Shown piece by piece: positions 16,393 through 26,466 of a DNA stretch of 64,000 nt. Numbering within the stretch: position 1 is the first letter of the stretch; the number at the start of each line of letters is the position of its first letter. The position numbers and the translations under genes are program-made. The notes beneath the pieces are model-generated. The model worked only from the letters and a program-made list of their open reading frames with translations, ran no database searches and had not been told where the DNA came from. Source of the DNA: GCA-2746605 sp963710615 (GTDB lineage Bacteria > Bacteroidota > Ignavibacteria > Ignavibacteriales > Melioribacteraceae); assembly GCA_963710615.1 (NCBI GenBank), contig CAVQBF010000018.1:1-64000 (forward strand). Reading direction: 5' to 3'.

Positions 16393-18006
16393 GTGAGACC
16401 CTTGAGCAGTAATCTAAGCAACATAGATAACATAATAATTCAAGTCTATTTTGTTATTGTCCTCTTCATTGGGGTTTATTTTTCAAGAAATCATGATAAC
16501 AGCAGTAAACAATATTTTTTAGCAGGTAAAAATTTAGGTTGGTTTGCAATTGGGACTTCTCTATTTGCAACAAATATTTCAAGTGAACATTTAGTGGGTT
16601 TAGCTGGTGCAGGTTCTATCCATGGTTTAAGTATTGGACATTTTGAGTGGATTTCTGCTATTATATTATTGTTCTTAGGTTGGTTTTTTGCTCCTATATT
16701 TCTTAAAGCAGATGTGTATACTGTCCCTCAATTCTTTGGTAAAAGATTTGATGATCGGGCTAGGATTTATTTAACTGTTGTATCTGTTTTTGCTTACTTA
16801 TTCCTAAAAATTGCTGTTACACTAATAGCTGGCGGTTTAGTTCTTTCTGGAGTATTAGGTTGGGATATGTTTACCTCAGCAATTTTAATTGTGCTTCTTA
16901 CTGGTATTTACACTATAATAGGGGGAATGTCTTCTGTTGTCAACACCCAAATTTTTCAATCATTTATGATAATCTCTAGCGCAGTATTACTATCGGTATT
17001 TGGATTCTTTGAAATTGGCGGTTTTTCAGGGATTACTGAAAAATTGCCATCGGGTTATTTGCATTTCTTCAAACCTTTTACTGATTCAGACCTACCTTGG
17101 ACGGGGATATTATTGGGTGCTCCAATTTTGGGAATTTGGTACTGGTGCTCAGACCAATATATAGTTCAGCGAATTCTCAGTGCTAGAGGTATTAAGGATG
17201 CTCGCAAGGGTACAATACTTGCATCATTCCTTAAAATATTTCCAATATTCTTTTTGATATTTCCAGGAATTATTGCTGCTATACTGTATCCAAATATGAA
17301 GGGTGATTCTTCTTATGCATTGCTACTTAGCGGAAGTTTGTTACCCATCGGTATAAAAGGGTTGGTGATAGCTGGGTTTTTCTCTGCACTAATGTCATCA
17401 TTATCTAGCTCTTTTAATAGTACCGCATCACTATTTACATTAGATATTTACAATTTTGTTAAACCAAAAGCTTCAGAAAATGAAGTTGTTTTGGTTGGAA
17501 GACTTTCAACGATGGTATTAGTTATTATTTCTATCTCGATTATACCTTTGTTGAAGATGATCGATACACATATCTATATGCAACTTCAAATTTTACAAGC
17601 CTATATTGCTCCACCAATTGTTAGTGTTTTTCTATTAGGAATATTCTGGCAAAATGCCTCCAGCAGAGGGGCAATATGGGCATTAATAATTGGGGGATCT
17701 GTAGGATTTTTGAAGATTATCTTAGCGTCTATTGATTCTTCCGTTTTCAGTAATTTCTATTTACTTAATGAATTTCACAAAATTAACTATTTGCATTTTG
17801 CAATTTTTCTATTTTGTTTAACTTCATTAATTGTAATCATAATATCACTATTGTTAAAAGACGCAAAGCTTGAGAGTCTTAATAGCCTTAAATTATCATC
17901 AAAATATGACTTAAATAGCAACGAAGAAATTAAAATTTCATCTATAGAATATCAGATTAAGAAAAATAATCTTAAAAAAAACAAACAGAGTGAAATTATT
18001 CACTAA
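16393..18006 (+). CDS. SSS-family (SGLT-like) sodium/solute symporter
   Basis: The 537-aa protein has about 13-14 hydrophobic segments and the SSS signature: KQYFLAGKNLGWFAIGTSLF, TNISSEHLVGLAGAG, DQYIVQRILSARGIKDAR, LSSSFNSTASLFTLDIY. GTG at 16393 is the start because a stop codon lies three codons upstream and no ATG is in frame. It is most similar in motifs to the second SSS gene at 36733. Members move sugars, among other solutes, across the inner membrane with Na+. In this setting glucose, laminaribiose or gentiobiose are reasonable substrates by inference. The long polar C-terminal tail (about 490-537, Lys-rich) is cytoplasmic. Confidence 0.9.
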   Translation: MRPLSSNLSNIDNIIIQVYFVIVLFIGVYFSRNHDNSSKQYFLAGKNLGWFAIGTSLFATNISSEHLVGLAGAGSIHGLSIGHFEWISAIILLFLGWFFAPIFLKADVYTVPQFFGKRFDDRARIYLTVVSVFAYLFLKIAVTLIAGGLVLSGVLGWDMFTSAILIVLLTGIYTIIGGMSSVVNTQIFQSFMIISSAVLLSVFGFFEIGGFSGITEKLPSGYLHFFKPFTDSDLPWTGILLGAPILGIWYWCSDQYIVQRILSARGIKDARKGTILASFLKIFPIFFLIFPGIIAAILYPNMKGDSSYALLLSGSLLPIGIKGLVIAGFFSALMSSLSSSFNSTASLFTLDIYNFVKPKASENEVVLVGRLSTMVLVIISISIIPLLKMIDTHIYMQLQILQAYIAPPIVSVFLLGIFWQNASSRGAIWALIIGGSVGFLKIILASIDSSVFSNFYLLNEFHKINYLHFAIFLFCLTSLIVIIISLLLKDAKLESLNSLKLSSKYDLNSNEEIKISSIEYQIKKNNLKKNKQSEIIH

Positions 18007-18034
18007 TTACAAACTAACATAGGGAGGCACCTAT

Positions 18035-20548
18035 ATGAAAAACCTATTATTCACTATTTTATTAACCCTAATTGCTACCGCTTTGTTTGCGCAAGTGAGA
18101 GTAATTGACAACTTTGATGTTGAACCAGATTCTTCATACTGGGATATTGTAAACTCCGACAATTCAACGAACAGTGGTATTACCTACACTTATCAATCAG
18201 CAATTACACATGGCGGATCTAACGCTATGCAAGTTGATTGGAGTGCTGAAAGAGCTGAAAGTTGGGGTGGATTCACAAAATTAGAGCATTGGCATCCAGA
18301 CCCACAAGGGGTTTATGATTTTTCAAGCCATGACTCATTATCATTATGGTATTATGTAAAAGATACCAGTTCTATGGGTGGAGCAGTGCACTTAAGAGTT
18401 CAACTGTTTGACGTAAGTGATACCGAAGGTGGTTATGATATTTATGATACTGGCGTGCTTGAATTATATTATTCTTTCGAGTACATTCTAACTCAAGAGC
18501 CAGGATGGAATGAAATCGTTCTTAAGATGAATCTTGAAGATGATACACAAGGCGGTGGTCAATATTGGAATGATAAAGGCTTTACACAAACTGGTTGGGC
18601 AGGAATTACCGGTAACGGAATTTTAGATAAAGATAAAATCAAAGGTTGGGGAATAGAATTCTCAATTGATGGTTCAAATACCGGTGAAGTATCAACAGGT
18701 AGTATTATCTTTGATGATATGGCTCTAAAACAGGTATTACCTAAAACCTTTGTATTTTTCAACGGATTAAGTAACCCAGCAACTATGACTGAGTTTTTCT
18801 CATGGGGCGGTGGTGCTGAAGTTGAAGAAGGTGCAGGTTCTGATGGATTAACAAATGCTGTAAAATGGACTCAAGGTGATGCCTGGACGGGATTAATTTG
18901 GGGATTTGATCCAATTGATATGAGTTATTCATGGCCAATAGACACATTAAAATTCCAAATGAAAGCTGAACCTGGTGTAGGTAACACACGAATTCAATGG
19001 GAAGATTCTGTTGCAGTTAAACAAGGAAACGCTAATGAAGGAAGATTAGGATTTAATTTTGAACCTATTGCAGATGGACAATGGCACGATTATGCATTCC
19101 CAATGACGGAGTACTTTACCACTTATTATGACGGCTCTACTACATTTGATACAAGTGCTGTTATGAGATTGCATATGTTAGCAGAGGGAAGTGGATCAGG
19201 TAAAGTGGTTTATCTAGACAATGTTTGGTTAGGAAGATATGAAGCAGATCTTATTGCTCCAGAAGCACCACAAGACATCCAAGGTATACCAGCAACATAT
19301 TCAAATCTTGTTGCTTGGTCTGATGTCCCAGGTGAAGAAGGTGAATCTTATCATGTTTATTACGGAACAGAGCCTGTTACTGAAATTACAGATATGACTG
19401 AAGAAGTAGCTTCAAATATTGCAGAAGGCGTTCAATCAACAGAACATATTCTCAGATATCCTGTTACTGATACTGAAGTTACATATTACTATGCAGTTGT
19501 TTGCCAAGATGCTGCTGGAAATAAAAGTGTTGTTTCAACTTCAAGTGCAGCAGTTACAAATACTGCTAGAGGAGTAACTACCGTTCATTTAGGTGCACCC
19601 AACGGATTTGCTGCAGATGGTAGCTTGGATGATTGGGCTGGAATTGCACCATTTAGAATGTATGTATCAGAAGGTAATGGATTCCTAGGTGGTGATCAAA
19701 AGTCACATGATGGCGATCAAGATTTATCTGCTGATGTTTATGTAGCTATGGATAATGACTACATGTATCTTGCTTTCGATATTGAAGATGACATTATCAA
19801 TACAGATGACAGCTATAGCACATGGTTAAGAGATTCTCCTGACTTTTTCATAGGTCTTTATGATTGGAGAGGTGCAACACATAATGCTTATCAAAAAGGT
19901 GCTGAACCAGATTATCACTTCAGATTTAATAGACCAATTGGTTTTTCAGATAATCCTGGCGGTCTAGGCGCTGGTACTTTATTCAATGCTGATTCTTCAG
20001 ATGATTATGCTTGGGAAGAAGATTTCCCAACCGGCTATACTGTAGAATGTAAAATTCCTTTTACCAGATTAGCTGAATTAGGTGAATCACCAGTTTTTGT
20101 TCCAAAAGATGGAATGAGAGTTAAAATAGATGTTGCAATAAATGATGCAGATGGTACGACAAGAGAAGCTTTATTAACATTGTCACCAAGAAATGAAGAT
20201 CAATCATGGTCAACAGTATCACGATGGACATATACATGGATTGGATCATCACCAGTTGGTGTTGAAGACGAAAGAACAGTGCCATTGAGATATGAACTTT
20301 CTCAAAACTATCCAAATCCATTTAATCCAACAACACAAATTAATTTTAGTGTATTAAATAAGAGCAATGTTACTCTTAAAGTGTTTAATATTCTCGGACA
20401 AGAAGTTAAGACTCTTGTAAATGAAGTAAAAGCTCCTGGCATCTATAATGTTAATTTTGATGCTTCAGATTTAACAACAGGCATGTATGTTTATCAACTA
20501 CAAGCCGGTTCTTTTGTTTCATCAAAGAAAATGATGCTTATTAAGTAG
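18035..20548 (+). CDS. Multidomain surface glycan-binding protein candidate, T9SS cargo
   Basis: The 837-aa protein has no recognisable catalytic motif. After the signal peptide come two beta-sandwich, CBM-like regions (about 20-235 and 235-405, each with WG/WxDY aromatic patches). Next is a fibronectin-III-like module (about 410-510; ETYHVYYG-like, TYYYAVVCQDAAGN). A CBM9/DOMON-like domain follows (about 515-745; DGSLDDWAG, DVYVAMDNDYMYLAFDIEDD, YTVECKIPFTRL). The type A T9SS domain is QNYPNPFNPTTQINFSV. A strong AGGGAGG site precedes the ATG. It is directly upstream of the TonB-receptor cassette, where a SusD/SGBP gene would stand in a classical locus, so it is a good candidate for the surface glucan-binding protein. 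Confidence 0.75.
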   Translation: MKNLLFTILLTLIATALFAQVRVIDNFDVEPDSSYWDIVNSDNSTNSGITYTYQSAITHGGSNAMQVDWSAERAESWGGFTKLEHWHPDPQGVYDFSSHDSLSLWYYVKDTSSMGGAVHLRVQLFDVSDTEGGYDIYDTGVLELYYSFEYILTQEPGWNEIVLKMNLEDDTQGGGQYWNDKGFTQTGWAGITGNGILDKDKIKGWGIEFSIDGSNTGEVSTGSIIFDDMALKQVLPKTFVFFNGLSNPATMTEFFSWGGGAEVEEGAGSDGLTNAVKWTQGDAWTGLIWGFDPIDMSYSWPIDTLKFQMKAEPGVGNTRIQWEDSVAVKQGNANEGRLGFNFEPIADGQWHDYAFPMTEYFTTYYDGSTTFDTSAVMRLHMLAEGSGSGKVVYLDNVWLGRYEADLIAPEAPQDIQGIPATYSNLVAWSDVPGEEGESYHVYYGTEPVTEITDMTEEVASNIAEGVQSTEHILRYPVTDTEVTYYYAVVCQDAAGNKSVVSTSSAAVTNTARGVTTVHLGAPNGFAADGSLDDWAGIAPFRMYVSEGNGFLGGDQKSHDGDQDLSADVYVAMDNDYMYLAFDIEDDIINTDDSYSTWLRDSPDFFIGLYDWRGATHNAYQKGAEPDYHFRFNRPIGFSDNPGGLGAGTLFNADSSDDYAWEEDFPTGYTVECKIPFTRLAELGESPVFVPKDGMRVKIDVAINDADGTTREALLTLSPRNEDQSWSTVSRWTYTWIGSSPVGVEDERTVPLRYELSQNYPNPFNPTTQINFSVLNKSNVTLKVFNILGQEVKTLVNEVKAPGIYNVNFDASDLTTGMYVYQLQAGSFVSSKKMMLIK

Positions 20549-20563
20549 TACAATCTTATGATT

Positions 20564-20594
20564 TTTGGGGATTGGTATTATATCAATCCCCAAA
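20564..20594 (+). terminator. Strong hairpin between the binding protein and TonB-receptor genes
   Basis: TTTGGGGATTG (20564-20574) pairs perfectly with CAATCCCCAAA (20584-20594) around a 9-nt loop, 16 bp beyond the stop. No T-run follows, so it may be a leaky terminator or an mRNA-stability element that lowers expression of the downstream cassette relative to the abundant surface protein. Confidence 0.6.
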
Positions 20595-20635
20595 GATTAT
20601 GATTGAAAAATTTACATTAACGTTCCGGGGAGGAC

Positions 20636-23326
20636 ATGAAATTATTTACGATTTTTCGAAAAAAATATTTTTTCTTCTCGATTTGTCTTATTCTCCTTCA
20701 AGTTAATTTGTTTGCTGGTCAAACAGGTAAAATTTCTGGTACAATCACAGATAGAGATACAGGAGAGCCAGTAATTGGTGCCAATATTATTATCGAAAAT
20801 ACTTTTTTTGGTGCCGCTGCAGATATTGAAGGATACTACTACATTAATAACATTCCACCAGGGAAATACACACTCAAAATTAGTTCTGTTGGATACAATA
20901 GTACCTTTGTTGAAAATGTAATAGTTAAAATTGATTTGACAACCAATATATCAGTTCAGTTGATTTCCGAAGCAATTGAACTTGGAGAAGAAGTAGTTGT
21001 ACAAGCAACGCGTCCATTAGTTACAAATGATCTAACATCATCTTCTGTGACCGTATCTTCTGAAGATATTAGTATGATGCCAGTTGAAAATATTGATGAT
21101 ATAGTAAAACTTCAGGCAGGTGTTATGGATGGACATTTTAGAGGTGGTAGAAAAGGAGAAGTGGGTTACTTAATTGATGGAGTTCCTGTTAATGATGCTT
21201 TCAATGGGAATTTATCGGTAAGTGTTGAAAACAATGCAATACGTGAAGTAGAAATTATCAGTGGTACTTTTAACGCTGAATATGGTCAAGCAATGTCAGG
21301 GATTGTAAACATAGTTACAAAAGAAGGAAGTGCAAATTATGAAGGAAGCGCTTCTGTTTATTTGGGAACTTATTATACTAACGATAGAGAGCTGTTTTAT
21401 AACCTAGATGATTTTGGCTCTAACATGTCAAGAGATGTGCAGTTTAATATCAGTGGACCAACACCGATTAGTAAAAATTTGAATTTCTTTGTTTCCGGTA
21501 GATATTTTAACGATGACGGTTATTTATTTGGACAAAGAATATATAATACAAATGACAATGTGCCATTAGCATTTTTGGATCAAAACAATAATCTTCAACT
21601 GATACACAGAAATACAGGTGACGGAAAATATGTTTCTATGAATCCAAATGAAAAAACATCTTTACATGGTAAACTTTCATATTATTTACCGTCATTAAAG
21701 TTTACATATTCGGTCTTTTTTGATGATTCTTGGCATAAAGACTATAATCATGGTTTTAGACAAACTCCAGATGCTACAAAAGATCTTTATGATAGAGATA
21801 TAGTAAACAATTTAAGTATCTCTTTTTATCCTTCACAAAGTACATTTTCATCTTTGAAACTTTCATATAGTACATATAGAACTTGGGCTCATTTGTATGA
21901 AAATGAGTTTGATCCAAGATATGTTTTAGAGTTTCAAGGTTCTCCATTATCTGATTATACATATAATTCTGGAGGTAATGAGTTAGATAGATGGGATAGA
22001 ACATCAAAAACTTATACCGGTCAATGGTCATTATCATCTCAGTTAAGCAAAGAACACAAGGTAAAAGTTGGGATAGAAGGCAGATATCATGATATTGACA
22101 ATTCATGGAAAACCTTAAAGAACTTTTCTGATGCAAACGGTAATCCATATTTAGATTATAGTGATGTTGGTACTGAATTTAATACACGATGGGTAAGAAA
22201 ACCATATGAACTGGCTGCATACATTCAGGATAAGATGGAATATGACATTATGATAATTAATGCTGGTATTAGATTTGATTATTTTAATGCAAATACATTT
22301 GTTCCTGCTGATATTAGGAATCCTTCAAGACTAGCGCCGAATCCTAATTTCCCTGGTGCTGGTGATTCTGTAGAGGTTTCTGCAAAATATCAGATGAGTC
22401 CAAGGTTTGGTGTCTCATTCCCAATTTCCGATAAAGGTGTAATTCATTTCTCATATGGACATTTTTTCCAGATACCAAATTTTGAAGATTTATTCAGAAA
22501 TGTTGAATACAATGTAAATCAGTTGAGTGGATTAAACACGCAGTTTGGCAATCCTGATTTGAAACCGCAGAAAACAGTTAAGTATGAATTAGGCTTACAG
22601 CAAGTTTTATTCCCAAATGTTGCAGTAGATTTTTCTGTTTATTACAGTGATATACGGGATCTACTTAGTCAAGAAATTAAACAGACATATGAAGGATTTA
22701 GATTTGCACAATTTGTCAATCAGGATTATGGAAACGTAAAAGGATTTATTATAACTCTTGACAAACGATTTGCAGATTACTTCAGTGCAAAATTAGATTA
22801 TACATTCCAGATTGCTGAAGGTAACTCTTCAGATAAAGAAGCAGTATTTCAGGATAATCAATCGGATCCACCTGTTGAAACGGAAAAGAAACTAATTCCG
22901 CTCAATTGGGATCAGAGATCGACACTTAATCTTTCAGCAACTGTTGGTATCCCTGGCGATTGGACCGTTGGACTAATCTTTCAATATGGTTCAGGCACAC
23001 CTTATACAGAAGATGAAAGAGTATCTCAAGGAGTTAGATTTGAAAACGGTGGAAGAAAACCGGCATTCTATAACTTGGACTTAAAAGCTAATAAATATAT
23101 TAATTTGTTTGGAATAGATATGAATTTATTCTTGTTAGCCTATAATGTTCTTGATATAAGAAATGAATTGAATGTTTTTGGAACAACCGGCAGGGCTAAT
23201 GCTGATTTGAATACAAGAACAGCAGGTCCGGTTCTTGGACTAAATACAATCGAGGAATTCATCAAAGATCCTACAAGATACTCAGCACCTCGAGAAGTGA
23301 GACTTGGTGTTAGTTTAGGTTTTTAA
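20636..23326 (+). CDS. TonB-dependent outer-membrane receptor with CarboxypepD_reg-like domain
   Basis: The 896-aa receptor has a signal peptide. A beta-sandwich regulatory domain follows (about 30-115; ISGTITDRDTGEPVIGANI, GYYYINNIPPGKYTL), then a plug (about 125-235; IDDIVKLQAGVMDG, GYLIDGVPVNDAFNG, NAEYGQAMSGIVNIVTKEGS) and a 22-strand-type barrel. It is smaller than typical SusC proteins and no SusD gene is nearby. GGAGG sits only 2 bases from the ATG at 20636, unusually tight. It is followed after 22 and 13 bp by the 1034-aa secreted protein and the PorV-like barrel, so the three form an operon. It probably imports beta-gluco-oligosaccharides with energy from TonB. Confidence 0.9.
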   Translation: MKLFTIFRKKYFFFSICLILLQVNLFAGQTGKISGTITDRDTGEPVIGANIIIENTFFGAAADIEGYYYINNIPPGKYTLKISSVGYNSTFVENVIVKIDLTTNISVQLISEAIELGEEVVVQATRPLVTNDLTSSSVTVSSEDISMMPVENIDDIVKLQAGVMDGHFRGGRKGEVGYLIDGVPVNDAFNGNLSVSVENNAIREVEIISGTFNAEYGQAMSGIVNIVTKEGSANYEGSASVYLGTYYTNDRELFYNLDDFGSNMSRDVQFNISGPTPISKNLNFFVSGRYFNDDGYLFGQRIYNTNDNVPLAFLDQNNNLQLIHRNTGDGKYVSMNPNEKTSLHGKLSYYLPSLKFTYSVFFDDSWHKDYNHGFRQTPDATKDLYDRDIVNNLSISFYPSQSTFSSLKLSYSTYRTWAHLYENEFDPRYVLEFQGSPLSDYTYNSGGNELDRWDRTSKTYTGQWSLSSQLSKEHKVKVGIEGRYHDIDNSWKTLKNFSDANGNPYLDYSDVGTEFNTRWVRKPYELAAYIQDKMEYDIMIINAGIRFDYFNANTFVPADIRNPSRLAPNPNFPGAGDSVEVSAKYQMSPRFGVSFPISDKGVIHFSYGHFFQIPNFEDLFRNVEYNVNQLSGLNTQFGNPDLKPQKTVKYELGLQQVLFPNVAVDFSVYYSDIRDLLSQEIKQTYEGFRFAQFVNQDYGNVKGFIITLDKRFADYFSAKLDYTFQIAEGNSSDKEAVFQDNQSDPPVETEKKLIPLNWDQRSTLNLSATVGIPGDWTVGLIFQYGSGTPYTEDERVSQGVRFENGGRKPAFYNLDLKANKYINLFGIDMNLFLLAYNVLDIRNELNVFGTTGRANADLNTRTAGPVLGLNTIEEFIKDPTRYSAPREVRLGVSLGF

Positions 23327-23348
23327 ATACTCGCATAATGGAGATAAA

Positions 23349-26300
23349 ATGAGTAAGAAAATATTATTAATTTTTATAAATATTCTATTTTGTGGGATAT
23401 TATTTGGCCAGGTGACTGATGAGGAAGCTATCAAATTGTACCGGGCTGATGAATATGGTGATAAAACATTCCGCAAAAAGGGAATTATGGATGGAAACTT
23501 AGTTAGAACTATTTTCCGAAATGATGGTCAAGTTGGTACCTGGCCGGAGGCCCCATCGGGGGAATGGCCTAAAGGGAGCGGACATGGTTACCTGGATGGT
23601 GTAGCAGCATTGATTTCTGCTGAAGTTGTTGCTCCTGGTAACAATCAGATAATTCACCCATTACAAACATCATATAGAGAGGAAGTAGATTTCGATCCGC
23701 AAACAAATGAACTTTGGGTATTTGAACCTGTTCCAGGTTATGTAAATCCCGGTTCAGAAGATCCAGCCTATAACATCGATCCTAGCACGTGGCCTGATGA
23801 ATGGCCTGAAGCACTGGAAGCAGTTGGTGTGAAGGACGATTGGGATGGTGCATGGTATGGCTATTTTGGTAAAGGTGTTCAAAATGCCGATTATGAAACA
23901 TTCTTTGTCCTTGATGATTCTAAAGATAAAGAATTTACGAGACCACCCTATAATTATTTCCCTATTGCTGAAGATAATAATCGAGGTGGGTTGGGATTAA
24001 GAGTAGAAGTTAGAGGGTTCCAATGGTCACAGGTATTAGCAGAGGACATTATTTTTTGGCATTATGATATAGTTAACTTATCTGACTATACTTATGATAA
24101 GGCTGCCTTTGGATTTTATACTGATACCGGTGTTGGTGGTTCTGGTGATAATGCAGACGATAATGCTTCTTTTGATCTTAAACTTGATATTACATATGCC
24201 TTTGATAATGATGGCATTGCACCACCGGATAATTGGAAAACCGGATATTATGGATATGCATATTTAGAGAGTCCCGGAAATGCTGAAAACGGATTAGATG
24301 ATGATCAAGATGGCATGATAGATGAGAGAAGAGATGATGGAATTGATAATGATGGTGATTGGGCTGGATTTCTTGATCTAAATGGTAATGGTGTGTGGGA
24401 TGCAGATGAGAACGAACCATTAAATAATGATGTAGGACAAGATGGTATAGGTCCCTTCAGTAGAGATTATACCGGTCCGGATTTTGGTGAAGGTGACGGA
24501 CTACCAACCCAAGGAGAACCGAATTTTGATAGATTGGACAAAGATGAATCCGATCAGATCGGTTTGAGAAGTCTTTCAATTTATAGATTAGCTGGAAAAG
24601 GACCAACTGACGGTTGGCCAAAAAATGATGAAGTAATGTGGAATAAGATGAATTCACAGACATTTGATACTCTGCTTCAAAATTCAAATATTAGTATTGT
24701 CTTTGGTTCTGGACCATTTCCTTTACTTGAGAAAAAAAGGGAAAGATTCTCTATGGCATTAGTTTTTGGTGATGATCTTGATGATATTCTATTTAATAAA
24801 GAAACTGTTCAGCAAATCTATAATGCTAATTACAATTTCTCGAAACCACCGGATAAACCTTTAGTTACTGCAGTCCCTGGCGATGAAGAAGTATTTCTAT
24901 TTTGGGACGCAGCTGCAGAGGAATCAAGAGATCCGTTTTTAGGATTTGAAGATGATGATCCAACAAAAGGATTTAAAAAAGATTTTGAAGGCTACTTAAT
25001 TTATAGAAGTACTGAACCTGAATTTAATGATATAAAAACAATAACAGATTCTAAAGGAGCACCAAAATTTTGGAAACCTATTGCTCAATTTGATTTAAAA
25101 AATGGAATTGTTGGACCAGATCCAGTTGGCATAAATGGTGCAAATTTTTATAGAGGTGATGATACAGGTCTTCAGCATTCTTATGTAGATAAGGATGTAA
25201 CGAATGGAGTAACATACTATTATGCGGTAGTTTCTTATGATCAAGGAGACCCCGATTTTGGTACGACAGGATTAGGTGCAACTGAAAGTCCCAAAATAAT
25301 TAAAGCAGATATTGCAGGAAATATTACATTCGTTGATATCAACTGTGCGGTTGTTACACCAAATGCTCCTGCAGCAGGCTACAAACCACCTGCAATACAG
25401 GGTGAAGTTGGCAGATTTACTACTGCTACAGGAACTGGCTCACTAAGCATAAATATTCTAAATGCCGCAGATATAAAAGATAATGCATCATACAAAGTTT
25501 CCTTAAATTCCGAGGGTGAATTACCGAATGTTGTAACCACCGGATATTCCATTATCAAAACTGCTAATGGATTAACAGATACCTTATTTGGTAATTTGAC
25601 TGAAATTGGTAGTAGTAAGTTTAGCCCGGAATTTGATGGTATGACAATTTCTGTAAATAACGACACTTCTATTTCAGTTATTGATTCTTTAACTGGATGG
25701 GTTGTTGGCACAAGTAACTTAGACATGAGCGTTTTTCCGGATCCAACCGCTATTCGAGGTGTTCCTTGGCCCGCAGATTACGAGTTTAGGTGGTTTGATG
25801 AACCTGTAACGGAAACATGGAAATCAAGAATCCCATTGAATTTCTATACCATAAATGTCACAAGAGGAGATACAGTTAAAGTAGAAATTATTGATAATGA
25901 TAACACTGACTTCTTGACTTATGGAGATGAAATTGTAATCATAGAAAATAATGATCGTGGAACTCAAGACTTCGCATGGAGGATCAATTACCATATTCCT
26001 GGAGGTGCTCAAGTTCCGCAGGCTCCTAAAGGTGGTGATATCTTCAGAATTAAAACATCAAAGCAATTTGCTAAAGGAGATGAATTTACATTTAATACAA
26101 TAGCAGCAAGTGTAGAAAATGAAAAAGCGAAAGAGGAACTATCAAAAATTGATGTTGTTCCTAATCCTTATGTAGCTGCTGCTCCTTGGGAAAGCAGAAA
26201 TCTTAATTTTTCTGGACGAGGTGAAAGAAGGATAGATTTCATTAATTTACCCAAAGAGTGTACAGTGAGAATCTTTACAATGAATGGAGCTCTGGTTAAA

Positions 26301-26453
26301 ACATTAAATAAAGATACTTCACCAACGAATGGAGCTTTATCATGGAATTTGATAAGTGAAGATGGAATGGATGTTGCATTTGGAGTCTATGTTTATCATG
26401 TTGATGCACCAGGCATTGGCGAACATATTGGTAAATTTGCTTTAATTAAATAA
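23349..26453 (+). CDS. Large secreted partner of the TonB receptor, 1034 aa, unknown family
   Basis: I cannot assign a named family. The signal peptide (FCGILFGQ) is followed by a large region rich in Trp, Asp and Gly (about 40-310). Calcium-loop repeats come next (about 314-405; GLDDDQDGMIDE, DLNGNGVWDADENEP), resembling thrombospondin-3/dockerin loops. Then there are a fibronectin-III-like module (about 505-650; FEGYLIYRSTEPEF, VTYYYAVVSYDQGD) and a C-terminal domain of VVPNPYVAAAPWESR type (about 945-1034) that looks like a variant T9SS sorting or FlgD-like domain. It sits between a TonB receptor and a PorV-like gene with gaps of 22 and 13 bp. It could be the surface lid or ligand-binding subunit that replaces SusD. 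Confidence 0.7.
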   Translation: MSKKILLIFINILFCGILFGQVTDEEAIKLYRADEYGDKTFRKKGIMDGNLVRTIFRNDGQVGTWPEAPSGEWPKGSGHGYLDGVAALISAEVVAPGNNQIIHPLQTSYREEVDFDPQTNELWVFEPVPGYVNPGSEDPAYNIDPSTWPDEWPEALEAVGVKDDWDGAWYGYFGKGVQNADYETFFVLDDSKDKEFTRPPYNYFPIAEDNNRGGLGLRVEVRGFQWSQVLAEDIIFWHYDIVNLSDYTYDKAAFGFYTDTGVGGSGDNADDNASFDLKLDITYAFDNDGIAPPDNWKTGYYGYAYLESPGNAENGLDDDQDGMIDERRDDGIDNDGDWAGFLDLNGNGVWDADENEPLNNDVGQDGIGPFSRDYTGPDFGEGDGLPTQGEPNFDRLDKDESDQIGLRSLSIYRLAGKGPTDGWPKNDEVMWNKMNSQTFDTLLQNSNISIVFGSGPFPLLEKKRERFSMALVFGDDLDDILFNKETVQQIYNANYNFSKPPDKPLVTAVPGDEEVFLFWDAAAEESRDPFLGFEDDDPTKGFKKDFEGYLIYRSTEPEFNDIKTITDSKGAPKFWKPIAQFDLKNGIVGPDPVGINGANFYRGDDTGLQHSYVDKDVTNGVTYYYAVVSYDQGDPDFGTTGLGATESPKIIKADIAGNITFVDINCAVVTPNAPAAGYKPPAIQGEVGRFTTATGTGSLSINILNAADIKDNASYKVSLNSEGELPNVVTTGYSIIKTANGLTDTLFGNLTEIGSSKFSPEFDGMTISVNNDTSISVIDSLTGWVVGTSNLDMSVFPDPTAIRGVPWPADYEFRWFDEPVTETWKSRIPLNFYTINVTRGDTVKVEIIDNDNTDFLTYGDEIVIIENNDRGTQDFAWRINYHIPGGAQVPQAPKGGDIFRIKTSKQFAKGDEFTFNTIAASVENEKAKEELSKIDVVPNPYVAAAPWESRNLNFSGRGERRIDFINLPKECTVRIFTMNGALVKTLNKDTSPTNGALSWNLISEDGMDVAFGVYVYHVDAPGIGEHIGKFALIK

Positions 26454-26466
26454 GGGTAACCGTAAA

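Noticed and set aside
21774..22148. 124-codon minus-strand open frame inside the TonB-receptor gene
   Set aside because: It is opposite a well-supported receptor barrel region and has low-complexity composition rich in Leu, His and Tyr, with no motif.
25379..25726. 115-codon minus-strand open frame inside the 1034-aa protein gene
   Set aside because: It is antisense to a conserved-looking coding region, with no ribosome site and no recognisable domain.
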